Numbered from the stretch's first letter, positions 26,536-35,576 are shown. The stretch is 64,000 bases of DNA from Igneacidithiobacillus copahuensis (GCF_018854015.1 NZ_JAAXYO010000039.1:62001-126000); one strand, 5' to 3'. Numbers and translations are program-made. The notes: generated from the sequence alone by a model not told the origin.

Positions 26536-27414
26536 ATGCCAAAGACCCACAGCGCGAAGAAAACTGCATCGAAGTTTGCCCCGGAGATACCGGATCTGCC
26601 CCAAGCGGCAGCGCCGGAAATCCCGGTGGACACCATCGCCGAGTCCGGCCCATTTCTCAGTGCGCAGCAGGAGGCCAGCCTGATCCAGCGGCTGCGCCGA
26701 GGCGATGACAGCGCCCGCGCATCGCTCATCGCCGCACACATGCCGCTGGTCCGCTCCATTGCCCGCAGCTACCGGAACAAGGGCCTTAGCCAAGAGGATC
26801 TTTTTCAGGAAGGCTACATGGGTCTGATGCGGGCCGCCGAACGTTATCGGGAGGGCCTCGGTACGCGTTTTTCCAGTTATGCTACCTGGTGGATTCGCGA
26901 AGCCATGCAACGGGCCCTGATTCGCTCGCGCTTCATTCGCCTCCCTGATTATCTAGCAAAATCGCTGCATGCTCACACACAAAGGGAAGACGAGAGCGCG
27001 TTGAGCAATAGCGACGAGATCCGGCAAAAACGCGTGGAGGCCTTGGGCGTGCGCGAGAGTACCGTGCGCGCCCTGGAATTTGCCGATATCCGGGTTTCCT
27101 CTCTCGACGAGGAAACGCAGGAGGGATTCCACCGGATCGATCAGATCATGGGGGTGATGGCCTCCCCTTGCCAGGAATACGACCGCGAATCCTGCGCGCG
27201 GGCCCTTCGCGGATTCTTGTCGGAGCTCAATGCCAAGCAGCGCGAGGTGATGATCTATCGCTTTGGCCTGCACGGTGACAGCCCGATGACCCTGGAAGCA
27301 GTGGCCGAACGCCTTGGCGTCAGTCGCGAAGCAGTGCGCCAGTTGCAGGTCCGCGCTCTCGGGAAATTGCGGCAATTGCTCGTAGATGGCGGCTGGGAAG
27401 ACGAGACGTCCTAA
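26536..27414 (+). CDS. Alternative sigma-70 family factor, RpoS/group-2 like
   Basis: This 292-residue sigma factor lacks region 1.1. Region 2 is well kept (LVRSIARSYRNKGLSQEDLFQEGYMGLMRAAERY; YATWWIREAMQRALIRSRFIRLP). Region 3 is divergent and shortened. Region 4 has LSELNAKQREVMIYRFGL and the helix-turn-helix TLEAVAERLGVSREAVRQLQ. YATWWIR and the -10-contact residues resemble RpoD/RpoS, not RpoH, so it probably reads sigma-70-like promoters in stress or stationary phase. GGAG lies five bases before the ATG. The gene is divergent from rpsU. The rpoS name is not certain because region 3 differs. Confidence 0.85.
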   Translation: MPKTHSAKKTASKFAPEIPDLPQAAAPEIPVDTIAESGPFLSAQQEASLIQRLRRGDDSARASLIAAHMPLVRSIARSYRNKGLSQEDLFQEGYMGLMRAAERYREGLGTRFSSYATWWIREAMQRALIRSRFIRLPDYLAKSLHAHTQREDESALSNSDEIRQKRVEALGVRESTVRALEFADIRVSSLDEETQEGFHRIDQIMGVMASPCQEYDRESCARALRGFLSELNAKQREVMIYRFGLHGDSPMTLEAVAERLGVSREAVRQLQVRALGKLRQLLVDGGWEDETS

Positions 27415-27423
27415 ACCAACGCT

Positions 27424-28023
27424 CTACTGCATTTCCGCGAACAGCTTCCGTAGGGCTTGCCCGCGATGACTACAGGCTTGTTTCTCTTGCAGCGATAATT
27501 GCGCTGCGCTGCGCCCCGCTGCACCACGGGGCAGAAAGATGGGGTCGTAACCAAAGCCACCCTCCCCTTGCATCTTGGCGGCAATCTCTCCCTGCCAGAT
27601 GCCGCGAGCAAACAGCGGATCGGGATCCTCTGGGCCGCGCAACAACACCATCACGCACAAAAAATACGCATCGCGCTGCTTGGCGCTTAGGTCCTGCATG
27701 CGTTGCAGTAGTAATTCGTTATTCTCCCGATCGGAGGCGCTATCGCCAGCGAAGCGGGCAGAGCGTACTCCGGGCGCACCATCGAGCGCCGGAACACAGA
27801 GCCCCGAATCCTCGGCGAGCACCCAGTGATTGCAGTGTTGGGCAGTGTGCCGTGCCTTGCACAAGGAATTTTCCAGGAAAGTCGATGCTGTTTCTTCCGG
27901 ACTCTCGATCTGCAACTGCTCCAGGTCGAGCAGGCGCAAACCAAGGGCCGCAAAGGCCGGCTCCAGCTCCCGCCGTTTGCCGGCGTTGCGGGACGCCAGT
28001 ACTAGCGTGCCGGTACCGACCAA
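27424..28023 (-). CDS. rdgB: XTP/dITP diphosphatase (RdgB/HAM1)
   Basis: This 199-residue house-cleaning pyrophosphatase hydrolyses deaminated purine nucleotides to prevent their use in DNA. Motifs: LASRNAGKRRE near the N-terminus, TFLENSLCKARH, AEDSGLCVPALDGAPGVRSARF, GEGGFGYDPIF and the C-terminal SHRGQAL. The start is a TTG at 28023, overlapping the end of rph by 22 nt; rph-rdgB is a common operon. Confidence 0.95.
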   Translation of the reverse strand: MVGTGTLVLASRNAGKRRELEPAFAALGLRLLDLEQLQIESPEETASTFLENSLCKARHTAQHCNHWVLAEDSGLCVPALDGAPGVRSARFAGDSASDRENNELLLQRMQDLSAKQRDAYFLCVMVLLRGPEDPDPLFARGIWQGEIAAKMQGEGGFGYDPIFLPRGAAGRSAAQLSLQEKQACSHRGQALRKLFAEMQ

Positions 28024-28736
28024 GCGGGAAACACCTGTTGCTGGAAGGCAATGATTTCGTCAATCCCCTTGCGCCCGAGAAGCAGCATGTCTGCCATCTG
28101 CCCGGCAGAAAACGGGTCTCCCTCGGCGGTACCCTGCAATTCGACAAAGTGTCCGGTATCGGTCATGACCAGATTCAGATCGACCTCGGCCGAGCTGTCT
28201 TCCGCATAGTCGAGATCGAGCACGGCGTCTCCCGCCACGATACCCACGGATACCGCAGCTACCCAATGACGCCAAGGACTGGTAGTCAGGACGCCGCGCT
28301 GCAAGAGACCGTCGATGGCCTCGGCCAAGGCAAGGCAGGCGCCCGTGATGCTGGCAGTGCGGGTACCACCATCGGCCTGCAGGACGTCACAGTCCAGCCA
28401 GATCGTGCGCTCCCCCAGGGCCTTGAGGTCGATCGCTGCGCGCAGGCTACGGCCAATGAGTCGTTGAATTTCATGGGTGCGCCCACCAATCTTGCCCTTG
28501 GCAGCCTCTCGGGAAATACGGGTATGCGTCGCCCGCGGGAGCATGCTGTATTCCGCGGTAATCCAGCCCTGCCCGGAACCGCGCAGAAACGGCGCGGTTT
28601 TTTCTTCGACGGTCGCCGTACACAAGACACGAGTATCGCCAAAACCGATCAGTACGGAACCCTCGGCGTGCTTGGTGTAGCCTCTTTCAGCATGCAGTGG
28701 GCGTAATTCATCGCCGGCGCGACCAGAATGACGCAT
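28002..28736 (-). CDS. rph: Ribonuclease PH
   Basis: This 244-residue phosphorolytic exoribonuclease trims tRNA 3' ends. Typical features are the N-terminal RHSGRAGDELRP, VLCTATVEEKTAPFLRGSGQGWITAEYSMLPRATHTR in outline, and DCDVLQADGGTRTASITGA. Full length compared with E. coli Rph (238). ATG 28736 has GGGAG upstream and starts 10 nt after the DUF481 gene. Confidence 0.96.
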   Translation of the reverse strand: MRHSGRAGDELRPLHAERGYTKHAEGSVLIGFGDTRVLCTATVEEKTAPFLRGSGQGWITAEYSMLPRATHTRISREAAKGKIGGRTHEIQRLIGRSLRAAIDLKALGERTIWLDCDVLQADGGTRTASITGACLALAEAIDGLLQRGVLTTSPWRHWVAAVSVGIVAGDAVLDLDYAEDSSAEVDLNLVMTDTGHFVELQGTAEGDPFSAGQMADMLLLGRKGIDEIIAFQQQVFPAWSVPAR

Positions 28737-28746
28737 AGCTTCTCCC

Positions 28747-29466
28747 TCAGAAATGGTAAACCAGATTGACCGCAGTCAGCGTATTGAGTGCCTTGTAGCC
28801 GACGGGCACCTGGGTATTGTAAGTCGCCAAAAAAGAAAAGCGCATGCCCAGAGCGCCCACCAGGGGAGTATTCAGACCCAGAAGTGACTGGTAGGTGTTG
28901 GCACCCCCCTCCACCAGCACCGCCTCCAGATCCTCGGTCAAAAGCGCACCCTTACTGATCTGCCAACGATACTTGGCGGCAAGCTGGGCGCTGGGGTTGA
29001 TGACGGCGGCATAGCCGATGCGATGCGACTCCCGGGCACCCACACCGGCCTGCAGGGCCAACCGCATGTTCTCGTCTGGATACAGATAATGACCGATACC
29101 GGCAAATTCATCGACGCGGTAAAAATAGCCGTCGAAATGGTTGCGCACGTAATCCAGCGTGCCATATGCGTAGGTATTTTTTCGCCAGCGGTATTTGGTA
29201 CTGTTACTCACCGCCAAACGATCGGCAGAAACCACGCCACTATTGCGGGCATAATTGTAGGCGAAGGAAGTATCGTTGGACCACGGTCCCCGCAGCCAAT
29301 TCAGAGCATCTTCCGTATTGATGCTGAGAGCCTGACTGGTACCGGTACTGTTGCTGAATCCTAGGCCGACATTGCCGCTGAATCCCTGCGGCTGCGACGC
29401 GGCCCAAGCCAACGCCGGGGTACTCAAAACCGATATCGTTAGAATCGACAGCGCAATTTTTCGCAA
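28747..29466 (-). CDS. DUF481 (YdiY-like) outer-membrane-type protein
   Basis: This 239-residue protein has a signal peptide (LRKIALSILTISVLSTPALAWA). The mature part is beta-strand rich with alternating aromatic/polar segments ending in the aromatic VNLVYHF, as in DUF481/YdiY barrels. Function of the family is unknown; it is salt- or envelope-related in some bacteria. I prefer the TTG start at 29466 because GGAGGG lies 4 nt upstream and the signal peptide then has normal length; the frame extends to 29526. It starts 74 nt downstream of tRNA-Glu. Confidence 0.8.
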   Translation of the reverse strand: MRKIALSILTISVLSTPALAWAASQPQGFSGNVGLGFSNSTGTSQALSINTEDALNWLRGPWSNDTSFAYNYARNSGVVSADRLAVSNSTKYRWRKNTYAYGTLDYVRNHFDGYFYRVDEFAGIGHYLYPDENMRLALQAGVGARESHRIGYAAVINPSAQLAAKYRWQISKGALLTEDLEAVLVEGGANTYQSLLGLNTPLVGALGMRFSFLATYNTQVPVGYKALNTLTAVNLVYHF

Positions 29467-29539
29467 GATTCCCTCCACCTGGCCAAATACCGAAAGAACC
29501 CTAGCATGTTTGGCGCGAGATACCAAAAGAACCTTGTTT

Positions 29540-29615
29540 TGGCGCTCCCAAGGGGGTTCGAACCCCTGTTACCGACGTGAGAGGCCGGTGTCCTAGGCCA
29601 CTAGACGATGGGAGC
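29540..29615 (-). tRNA. tRNA-Glu (CTC anticodon)
   Basis: A 76-nt cloverleaf: acceptor GCTCCCA, D-arm CGTCTAGTGGCCTAGGACA, anticodon loop CTCTCAC (anticodon CTC), T-arm CAGGGGTTCGAACCCCC and encoded CCA. The overall sequence closely follows proteobacterial tRNA-Glu. Confidence 0.95.
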
Positions 29616-29641
29616 GATGGCCTCAAATTCAAGAGGCGTAA

Positions 29642-29671
29642 AAGATACACCATCTCCGAGACCTTGTGCAA
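29642..29671 (-). promoter_or_regulatory. Promoter of tRNA-Glu
   Basis: On the minus strand TTGCAC (29671-29666), an 18-bp spacer and TATCTT (29647-29642). The predicted start near 29635 lies 20 nt before the tRNA 5' end. Confidence 0.5.
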
Positions 29672-29737
29672 GCGGCGCACAGAGCTGAACGAAGTTCATG
29701 CAGTAGGCAAAATGCCAGCGCGTAGGATAGAATATGC

Positions 29738-29756
29738 GGCTATTCGTGGCATAGCC
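29738..29756 (+). promoter_or_regulatory. Dyad upstream of the ferredoxin gene
   Basis: GGCTAT and ATAGCC form a perfect inverted repeat around a 7-bp spacer, just before a TATAGA -10-like element (29759-29764). It could be an operator for an unknown regulator; no regulator gene is adjacent. Confidence 0.3.
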
Positions 29757-29782
29757 CATTATAGAATCAGGAGCCCTTGTCT

Positions 29783-30106
29783 ATGACCTACGTGGTTACC
29801 GAGTCGTGCATCAAATGTAAATACACGGATTGTGTGGACGTGTGTCCCGTGGATTGTTTTCGCGAAGGACCCAATTTCCTGGTCATCGACCCTGATGAGT
29901 GCATTGACTGTACGCTCTGTGAGCCCGAGTGTCCGGCAGCGGCCATCTTTCGCGACGATGATTTGCCCGAGGGCCAGGAGGAGTTCATTGCCATCAACGC
30001 CCGTCTGGCGAAGGCTTGGCCGGCCATCATCCAAAAGAAGGATGCCCCCGCCGATGCCGACGAATGGGCACAGGTGCAGGACAAGCGGGCCCTGCTCGAA
30101 GAGTGA
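29783..30106 (+). CDS. fdxA: 7Fe ferredoxin ([3Fe-4S][4Fe-4S])
   Basis: This 107-residue ferredoxin of the FdxA type has cluster ligands around C9, C17, C21 and C25 (ESCIKCKYTDCVDVCPVDC) and C40, C43, C46/C50 (DECIDCTLCEPECP). The spacing is that of 7Fe ferredoxins from Azotobacter and Pseudomonas. A long C-terminal extension with DEWAQV is typical. ATG 29783 has AGGAG ten bases upstream. The stop overlaps the GTG start of the ABC transporter gene. Confidence 0.95.
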   Translation: MTYVVTESCIKCKYTDCVDVCPVDCFREGPNFLVIDPDECIDCTLCEPECPAAAIFRDDDLPEGQEEFIAINARLAKAWPAIIQKKDAPADADEWAQVQDKRALLEE

Positions 30107-31803
30107 AAGGTCAGCGGCGGAGTTGGCTGCGCTCCGCCAATTTCCGGCGGTTTTTGCAGTTTTTCCAGCCCTATCGCGGTTCCATCGCCACGGCGCTGTT
30201 TTTCATGACCCTCTCGGGCCTCGCCAGTGGTGCGAGCGCCTATGTCGTCAAACCCATACTCGACCATATCTTCATCGACCGCCAAGCGGCGATGTTGCTG
30301 TGGCTGCCGCTACTGGTCATCGCCATCTATGCTATCAAGGGGTTTTCTGACTACTCCGGTGGGGTGATTCTGGCGCGCATGGAGGAAAACATCCTGCGCC
30401 AGCTGCGCGAGCAGCTCTACGCCCACACCCTCCGCCTGCCCTTGCCGGCCCTGCTGCAACAAAGCCAGGGTAGCACCCTGTCACGCATGAGTCTGGATCT
30501 GACCCTGCTGCAGCAGAGCCTTTCCGTACTCGCCCGTTTTTTTCTCGCCGGCGTGCAGATCCTCGCCCTCATCGGCGTCGCTTTTTATATGAGCTGGTCG
30601 CTGGCACTGATCAGCCTCGGCACCCTGCCCCTGGCCTTCTATCCATTGATTCGCTTTGGGCAGAGTCTGCGGCGCCGCGGGCATGAACAGCAGGAGCAGA
30701 TGGGCGACATCCTGGGTCAGTTTGCCGAGAGCCTGCGCGGGGTGGAGGTCATCAAGAGCCAAGGAACTGAAGACTTCGAGGCGCGGCGCTTTGCGGGACT
30801 GGCGCAGATCTACTACCAACTGATGATGCGCATCGTCCGTATCCAAAAAGCCAGCACGCCGGTGATGGAGCTGATTGCCGCCCTTGGCATTGCCGTTACC
30901 ATCTATCTCGGCGGTCATCAGGTGGTGAGCGGGGCGATGACAACGGGCGCTTTCTTTGCCTTTCTTACCGCCCTGGCCATGGTCTACGAGCCGCTGCGTC
31001 AGCTCTCCTCCGCCAACAATCAGTTGCAGCAGGGGCTATCCGCCGCAGACCGACTGTTTCACTGGCTGGACCAGGAAGCCGAGACGACAAGCGCCACGGA
31101 GCAAGCCCCGCAGACAAGTGCGGGGTCCTGGCGCTGCGGCGATCTGCGCCTGCGCTATGGCGGTGAAACGGTACTGCAGGACCTCGACATCGTGATCCCT
31201 GCTGGCAGTTTCACCGCCATTGCGGGCGCCAGTGGCAGCGGCAAAACCAGTCTGCTACGGGTCATCCTGGGATTGCTGCCGGCCGATGCCGGAGAGATCT
31301 GGATTGGCGAGCGGCCCGCCCGCGAATTTTCCCTACGTAGCTATCGCCAGCATTTTGCCTATGTGGCGCAAGAGCCCTTGCTGTTTTCCGGCACCGTATT
31401 GGAGAATATCGCCTATGCCGATCCCCAGGCGGATCGTAAGCGGGCGGAAGATGTCGCACGCGCTGCGCACTGCTGGGAGTTTTTGCAGGACGCCGGCGGC
31501 CTGGATACGGCGGTGCACGGACATGGCAGCAACTTCTCCGGCGGCCAGCGCCAGCGTTTGGCGATTGCCCGCGCCCTGTACCAGCGACGGCCCTTTCTGG
31601 TGCTCGATGAGGCGACCAGTGCCCTCGATAGCGAGAGCGAGCAACGCATCCTGGACACCCTGGCGAACTTGCGCGGCAGGATAACCATCATTGTCGCGGC
31701 GCATCGGGAGGCCAGCCTGACGCTGGCAGACCAGGTCATTCGCCTGGAGCGCGGGCGTATTCTCTCCGGCGCCAGCGCGGTACCTTGCGCAGCCAGTACC
31801 TGA
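30103..31803 (+). CDS. msbA: MsbA-type lipid A/phospholipid ABC exporter
   Basis: This 566-residue half-transporter flips lipid A-core or phospholipids across the inner membrane as a homodimer. It has six membrane helices (about 20-305), Walker A GASGSGKTS, the signature FSGGQRQRL, Walker B FLVLDEATSALD and H-loop AHRE. It starts at GTG 30103, overlapping the ferredoxin stop (GTGA); the longer frame to 30016 lies inside fdxA and is not used. The 3' 68 bp overlap tgpA on the other strand. lpxK, often next to msbA, is absent here. Confidence 0.85.
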   Translation: MKGQRRSWLRSANFRRFLQFFQPYRGSIATALFFMTLSGLASGASAYVVKPILDHIFIDRQAAMLLWLPLLVIAIYAIKGFSDYSGGVILARMEENILRQLREQLYAHTLRLPLPALLQQSQGSTLSRMSLDLTLLQQSLSVLARFFLAGVQILALIGVAFYMSWSLALISLGTLPLAFYPLIRFGQSLRRRGHEQQEQMGDILGQFAESLRGVEVIKSQGTEDFEARRFAGLAQIYYQLMMRIVRIQKASTPVMELIAALGIAVTIYLGGHQVVSGAMTTGAFFAFLTALAMVYEPLRQLSSANNQLQQGLSAADRLFHWLDQEAETTSATEQAPQTSAGSWRCGDLRLRYGGETVLQDLDIVIPAGSFTAIAGASGSGKTSLLRVILGLLPADAGEIWIGERPAREFSLRSYRQHFAYVAQEPLLFSGTVLENIAYADPQADRKRAEDVARAAHCWEFLQDAGGLDTAVHGHGSNFSGGQRQRLAIARALYQRRPFLVLDEATSALDSESEQRILDTLANLRGRITIIVAAHREASLTLADQVIRLERGRILSGASAVPCAAST

Positions 31804-33718
31804 GCTCCTGCTCACCAGCAGCGTCGGGATGACGGCCATAGCGCTGCCGGAGAATTGCCGCATACAGTTTATCGCACTCGGGTTCCGCCAGGGGCAAGTG
31901 CTGCAACCAGATCGCCTCCTGCCCCGGGCGGAGATCACGCAATCCCCTGCGTTGCAGCAGGCGAATCACCCGCCGCCGGTAGCGCGCGGCGGAATCGTTC
32001 TCCAGGCTGCGCGTGCGTCGCCACCACCAGAACAGTCCGACGAACAGCGGCAGCAATAGATACCAGAGCCAGGTAGCAGACCATTGCTGATGCAGGTCCA
32101 GTGCCGCTGAGTGGCGCTCCTGGGTCCCTCCCTGCAGCAGGCTACCGGCAGCCACCCAGGCCTCCCGCTGTTTGGCGGGACTGAAGTTGATCACCCAGTT
32201 CAGCCATTCCCACTGCAGCCAGCTCCAGAGCTGTCCGCCAGTCGATAATTGCTCCCCGGCCGTGGCAATGCCGTCTCCCCTTGCCTCTCCCCCGCTGGCA
32301 GCAGGTGTGGCATCGAGCAAGACCCACTCGCCATGCAACCAGGCCTGTACCCAGGCATGCGCCATGCTTTGCCGCACCACCCAAAAATCACCGTATGCGT
32401 CATACTGCCCCCCGTGGTAGCCGACCACCACCCGGGCGGGCACACCATCCAGGCGCAGCAACGTGGCGAGACCTGCCGCATAATATTCACAGAAGCCGGT
32501 GTGGCTGTGCAGAAGAAAGTCGGCCAGACTTTGCCCCTGGGGATAGGCCGCTGGGGCCTGCAGGCTGTAATGGAAAGAAGGACCACGCAGCCAAGTCATG
32601 ATCCTTTGCGCTGTCTGTTCCGGGGTATCGCCGCGCAGGCGTTTGGCCAGGCGCAGGATCTGCGGATCGATCTGGGCAGGGACTTGCAAGGCTGCCTGCC
32701 GTTGCGCTGGGGAAATACAGTGGTCGGATCTGGCCGACCAGGCATCGTAGCGCAAGGCACCATCCTGCGCGCTCTGCAGGCGGATACCAGAGGCGTTTTG
32801 CTGAAGCGGCAGAGGACTGGCGAAACGCAGTGGATTGCTCAGGGCAAAGAGGTAGTCATGATGACCGGGGCTAAGGAGGATTTTCTGCTGCCACACGGCT
32901 TGCCCGGTATTCCGGCAATCCATGCCGAGTGCAGGACCGGGCTGCCAGCGGACGCCACCATCGTCCTGCCAGAGAATTGCCCCCATCCAATACATCTGCT
33001 CGGCAGGCAAAGACGGCCCCTGGATCTGGGCGCGAAAGGCGACGGCAGGATCAAGTTGCAGTGACTGGATATGCGCCGGATCAAGGCTGGGCGAGAAGCC
33101 GCTGGCTGCAGCCCCGATACCGCCTCCCCAATGCCACAGCGGTGTAGGCGTGCGCGGCAGCAAGAGAAAGAACAGCCCCATGATCGGCAAAAGAAGAAGC
33201 AGAAAGAGGACGGAAAAAAGCAGGAGGCGGAGTAGATCGGCGCTCGCCACCGCTCTTCCCTCTTCCCGCCGGGCATCGAGAAACCCCTGCCAGAGTAACG
33301 CCAGCAGCAACAGGAACAGTTCGAGCAGGAAATAGATCCCCAGGGCGAGATCCACCCGGACCCAGGCCGCGAGCCCCATACCCAGCAACAGCAGTGCAGC
33401 AATCTGAAATAGGTCTCGGGTACCCCGTAGCTCCAGGGTCTTGACGGCGAGGAGCACATAGAGGGCCGCTGCACCCATTTCCAGCCAGTTGCCCCAGCCC
33501 GCAGTAAAAATTGCCAGCGAGAGGAGCGCGATGGTGATCAGAAAACGCGTGCCACCCTTCAATGTGGCAAACGGCAACGCACCGCCCCGCAGAATCACCC
33601 AAAGTTCGGCCAAGACCCAAAGTAGAGTCGGCCATTGCCAGGCAAGATGCTCCAGGGCGAGAAAGAGGATCGCGCCAATCATCAAGAGCAAGGTGGGGAT
33701 GAGAGTTGGCATCTTCAT
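31736..33718 (-). CDS. tgpA: TgpA-type transmembrane transglutaminase (DUF3488/DUF4129)
   Basis: This 660-residue protein has about six N-terminal membrane helices (1-195). A large periplasmic domain contains a transglutaminase core with the triad Cys in HTGFCEYYAAGL, His in SMAHAWVQAW and Asp in VLLDATPA, then one helix (WYLLLPLFVGLFWWW) and a cytoplasmic DUF4129 tail. TgpA is essential in Pseudomonas aeruginosa, probably for cell envelope function. It overlaps the DUF58 gene by 4 nt (ATGA). A longer frame to 33796 lies inside DUF58. Confidence 0.9.
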   Translation of the reverse strand: MKMPTLIPTLLLMIGAILFLALEHLAWQWPTLLWVLAELWVILRGGALPFATLKGGTRFLITIALLSLAIFTAGWGNWLEMGAAALYVLLAVKTLELRGTRDLFQIAALLLLGMGLAAWVRVDLALGIYFLLELFLLLLALLWQGFLDARREEGRAVASADLLRLLLFSVLFLLLLLPIMGLFFLLLPRTPTPLWHWGGGIGAAASGFSPSLDPAHIQSLQLDPAVAFRAQIQGPSLPAEQMYWMGAILWQDDGGVRWQPGPALGMDCRNTGQAVWQQKILLSPGHHDYLFALSNPLRFASPLPLQQNASGIRLQSAQDGALRYDAWSARSDHCISPAQRQAALQVPAQIDPQILRLAKRLRGDTPEQTAQRIMTWLRGPSFHYSLQAPAAYPQGQSLADFLLHSHTGFCEYYAAGLATLLRLDGVPARVVVGYHGGQYDAYGDFWVVRQSMAHAWVQAWLHGEWVLLDATPAASGGEARGDGIATAGEQLSTGGQLWSWLQWEWLNWVINFSPAKQREAWVAAGSLLQGGTQERHSAALDLHQQWSATWLWYLLLPLFVGLFWWWRRTRSLENDSAARYRRRVIRLLQRRGLRDLRPGQEAIWLQHLPLAEPECDKLYAAILRQRYGRHPDAAGEQELRYWLRKVPRWRRREYARAPGE

Positions 33719-34686
33719 TGCCAAAACCGCCAGCGCCGCCGTTTTTTTGCAATGATGGACAAGATCGGAAACGGCGCCAGCCGTGCCAGCGCCCACAATG
33801 CCTCTCGGTAGCCACTGGGGCCACGTCCCTGCCAGGTTCCGGACGGCAGCAGAAGGCGCCAGCGCATAGGCTGCGACTGTGCGCGTTCCAGCCCGGCACG
33901 CAGCGCGGAAAGACGCTGTTCATGGTCGCGGTCTTGCAGTTCTGGCGCATGATAATCGAAGACCACAACGCTGCTCTCTTCTTCCTCACGTTGCAGGACC
34001 GGCAATGCCGGCGGCAGGAGAAAACCGCCCCGCCAATCACTGCGCCGCCAATAGACGCGGTTGAGGCTCTCGTTGGGCAAACGCCGGCGCAGGGCAATCA
34101 CCTCGCCGCTTCCCTGCCACTGCTCGTGCTGCGCGCGGGCTTCCGTATCCCGGTCTGGCGCCACCGAGGCGTAGCTGTCCGCGGCAGCGGGGGCGACCCA
34201 GGGAGCATCGGCATCGGGAAGATCGATCTGCTGCCCGCGCCAGACGAAGGCAAACGGAAACGAGGACCCGAGCAAGAGCTGCGGCAGGAGCAGCGGCCCG
34301 CGCTGCTCTGGGCACCAAGTCAGGACCAGCTCGCTGCTACCGCGCCCAGGCAGTCTGGCGATTTGCCCGTGCGCCGGGGGCAGACGCAGCTCCAGCAACC
34401 AGACCGTCCAGGGATGCGGATTGACGATTCGGAAGCGAAGCTGTCCCGGTTCATCCACCGTCAACAATTGTCCCGGAAGCAGGGAAACGTCCAGAGCGCG
34501 GAGATTCAGTAAGGCCGCAAGACCCGACAGAATCATCAGCGCCAGCATCATCGACACCAGTAGAAACAGCATGTTGTTGCCGGTATTCACGGCGGCAAAG
34601 CCTACTGCCAAGGTGAATGCCACAAAGAGTTTGCCCGCGCGGGAGAGTTTTACCTCCCGCCGTTTTACCCGCCCAAACCCCAGCAT
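33715..34686 (-). CDS. DUF58 domain membrane protein
   Basis: This 323-residue protein has two N-terminal membrane helices (about 22-65, FVAFTLAVGFAAVNTGNNML / MMLALMILSGLAALL). A beta-rich segment and the DUF58 domain follow, with the von Willebrand-like region GEVIALRRRLPNESLNRVYWRRSDW. DUF58 proteins act with MoxR ATPases and TgpA-like transglutaminases. It overlaps moxR by 22 nt and tgpA by 4 nt. Confidence 0.9.
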   Translation of the reverse strand: MLGFGRVKRREVKLSRAGKLFVAFTLAVGFAAVNTGNNMLFLLVSMMLALMILSGLAALLNLRALDVSLLPGQLLTVDEPGQLRFRIVNPHPWTVWLLELRLPPAHGQIARLPGRGSSELVLTWCPEQRGPLLLPQLLLGSSFPFAFVWRGQQIDLPDADAPWVAPAAADSYASVAPDRDTEARAQHEQWQGSGEVIALRRRLPNESLNRVYWRRSDWRGGFLLPPALPVLQREEEESSVVVFDYHAPELQDRDHEQRLSALRAGLERAQSQPMRWRLLLPSGTWQGRGPSGYREALWALARLAPFPILSIIAKKRRRWRFWQ

Positions 34687-35576
34687 TGTTTCAACAGTCC
34701 TGCCAGCTGGACACGCGGTTCGCCAGGATCACGCCAGCGCAGACGGTGTCCCAATACCGCGGGGGCTACGGCCGGGAGATCTTCCGGCGCGACAAAATCC
34801 CGCTGCTGCAAAAAGGCCCAGCCCCGCAGCGCTGCCTGTAAAGCCAAGAGCCCACGGGGGGAAACACCAAAGCGCAGGCTGCTTTCCCGGCGGCTATACT
34901 CGGCGAGGTCAAGCAACATGGCGCGAATCTCAGGGCTCAGGAAGACTTGTCGTGCGCTTCTTTGCCAGTCCAGCAAGGTCGCCTCCGTTGCCAGGGCTGG
35001 CACTGCCTCTGGCGCAAGGGCCTCCCCCTGCAGTAGACGTTCTTCTGCCATCCGACTTGGGTACCCAAGAGAGAGCGACAACAAAAACCGATCCAACTGG
35101 TTTTCTGGCAAGGGAAATACCCCATCAAACTCTTGCGGGTTCTGGGTGGCAATGACGAAAAACGGGTTGGGCAAGGGATGACTCGCCCCTTCCAGGGAGA
35201 CTTGTCCCTCGGCCATAGCCTCCATGAGGGCCGACTGCGCCCGCGGTGGGGCGCGATTGATCTCGTCGATGAGCAATAGAGAGTGAAAAATGGGGCCGCG
35301 GCGAAAGACGAAGGCCTGCTGCGCGGGATCGTAGAAACTGCTGCCGAGAATATCCCCCGGCAGCGTATCTGCCGTCATCTGCAGGCGCGCAAAGGCGAGA
35401 TTCAGCGAGCGTGCGAGCCCCAGGGCCAGGGTGGTTTTGCCCAGTCCGGGCAAGTCTTCCAGAAGCACATGTCCGCCCGCAATCAGGGCAGTAAGCACCA
35501 GACGGATCTGGGGTTCTTTGTCGAGAACGATCTGTGCGAGCTGCCGCAGCAGCGCAGCGGGGCTCGTTTCCGTCAC
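34665..35576 (-). CDS. MoxR-family AAA+ ATPase
   Basis: This 303-residue chaperone-like ATPase has Walker A EDLPGLGKTTLALGLA (about 39-54), Walker B LLLIDEINRAPPRAQSALMEAM, sensor 1 FFVIATQNPQEFDGVFPLPENQLDRF (in outline) and a C-terminal lid. MoxR proteins mature partner proteins, here probably the DUF58/TgpA pair. It starts at a GTG (35576) overlapping the gcvPB stop (GTGA). Confidence 0.94.
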   Translation of the reverse strand: MTETSPAALLRQLAQIVLDKEPQIRLVLTALIAGGHVLLEDLPGLGKTTLALGLARSLNLAFARLQMTADTLPGDILGSSFYDPAQQAFVFRRGPIFHSLLLIDEINRAPPRAQSALMEAMAEGQVSLEGASHPLPNPFFVIATQNPQEFDGVFPLPENQLDRFLLSLSLGYPSRMAEERLLQGEALAPEAVPALATEATLLDWQRSARQVFLSPEIRAMLLDLAEYSRRESSLRFGVSPRGLLALQAALRGWAFLQQRDFVAPEDLPAVAPAVLGHRLRWRDPGEPRVQLAGLLKQCWGLGG

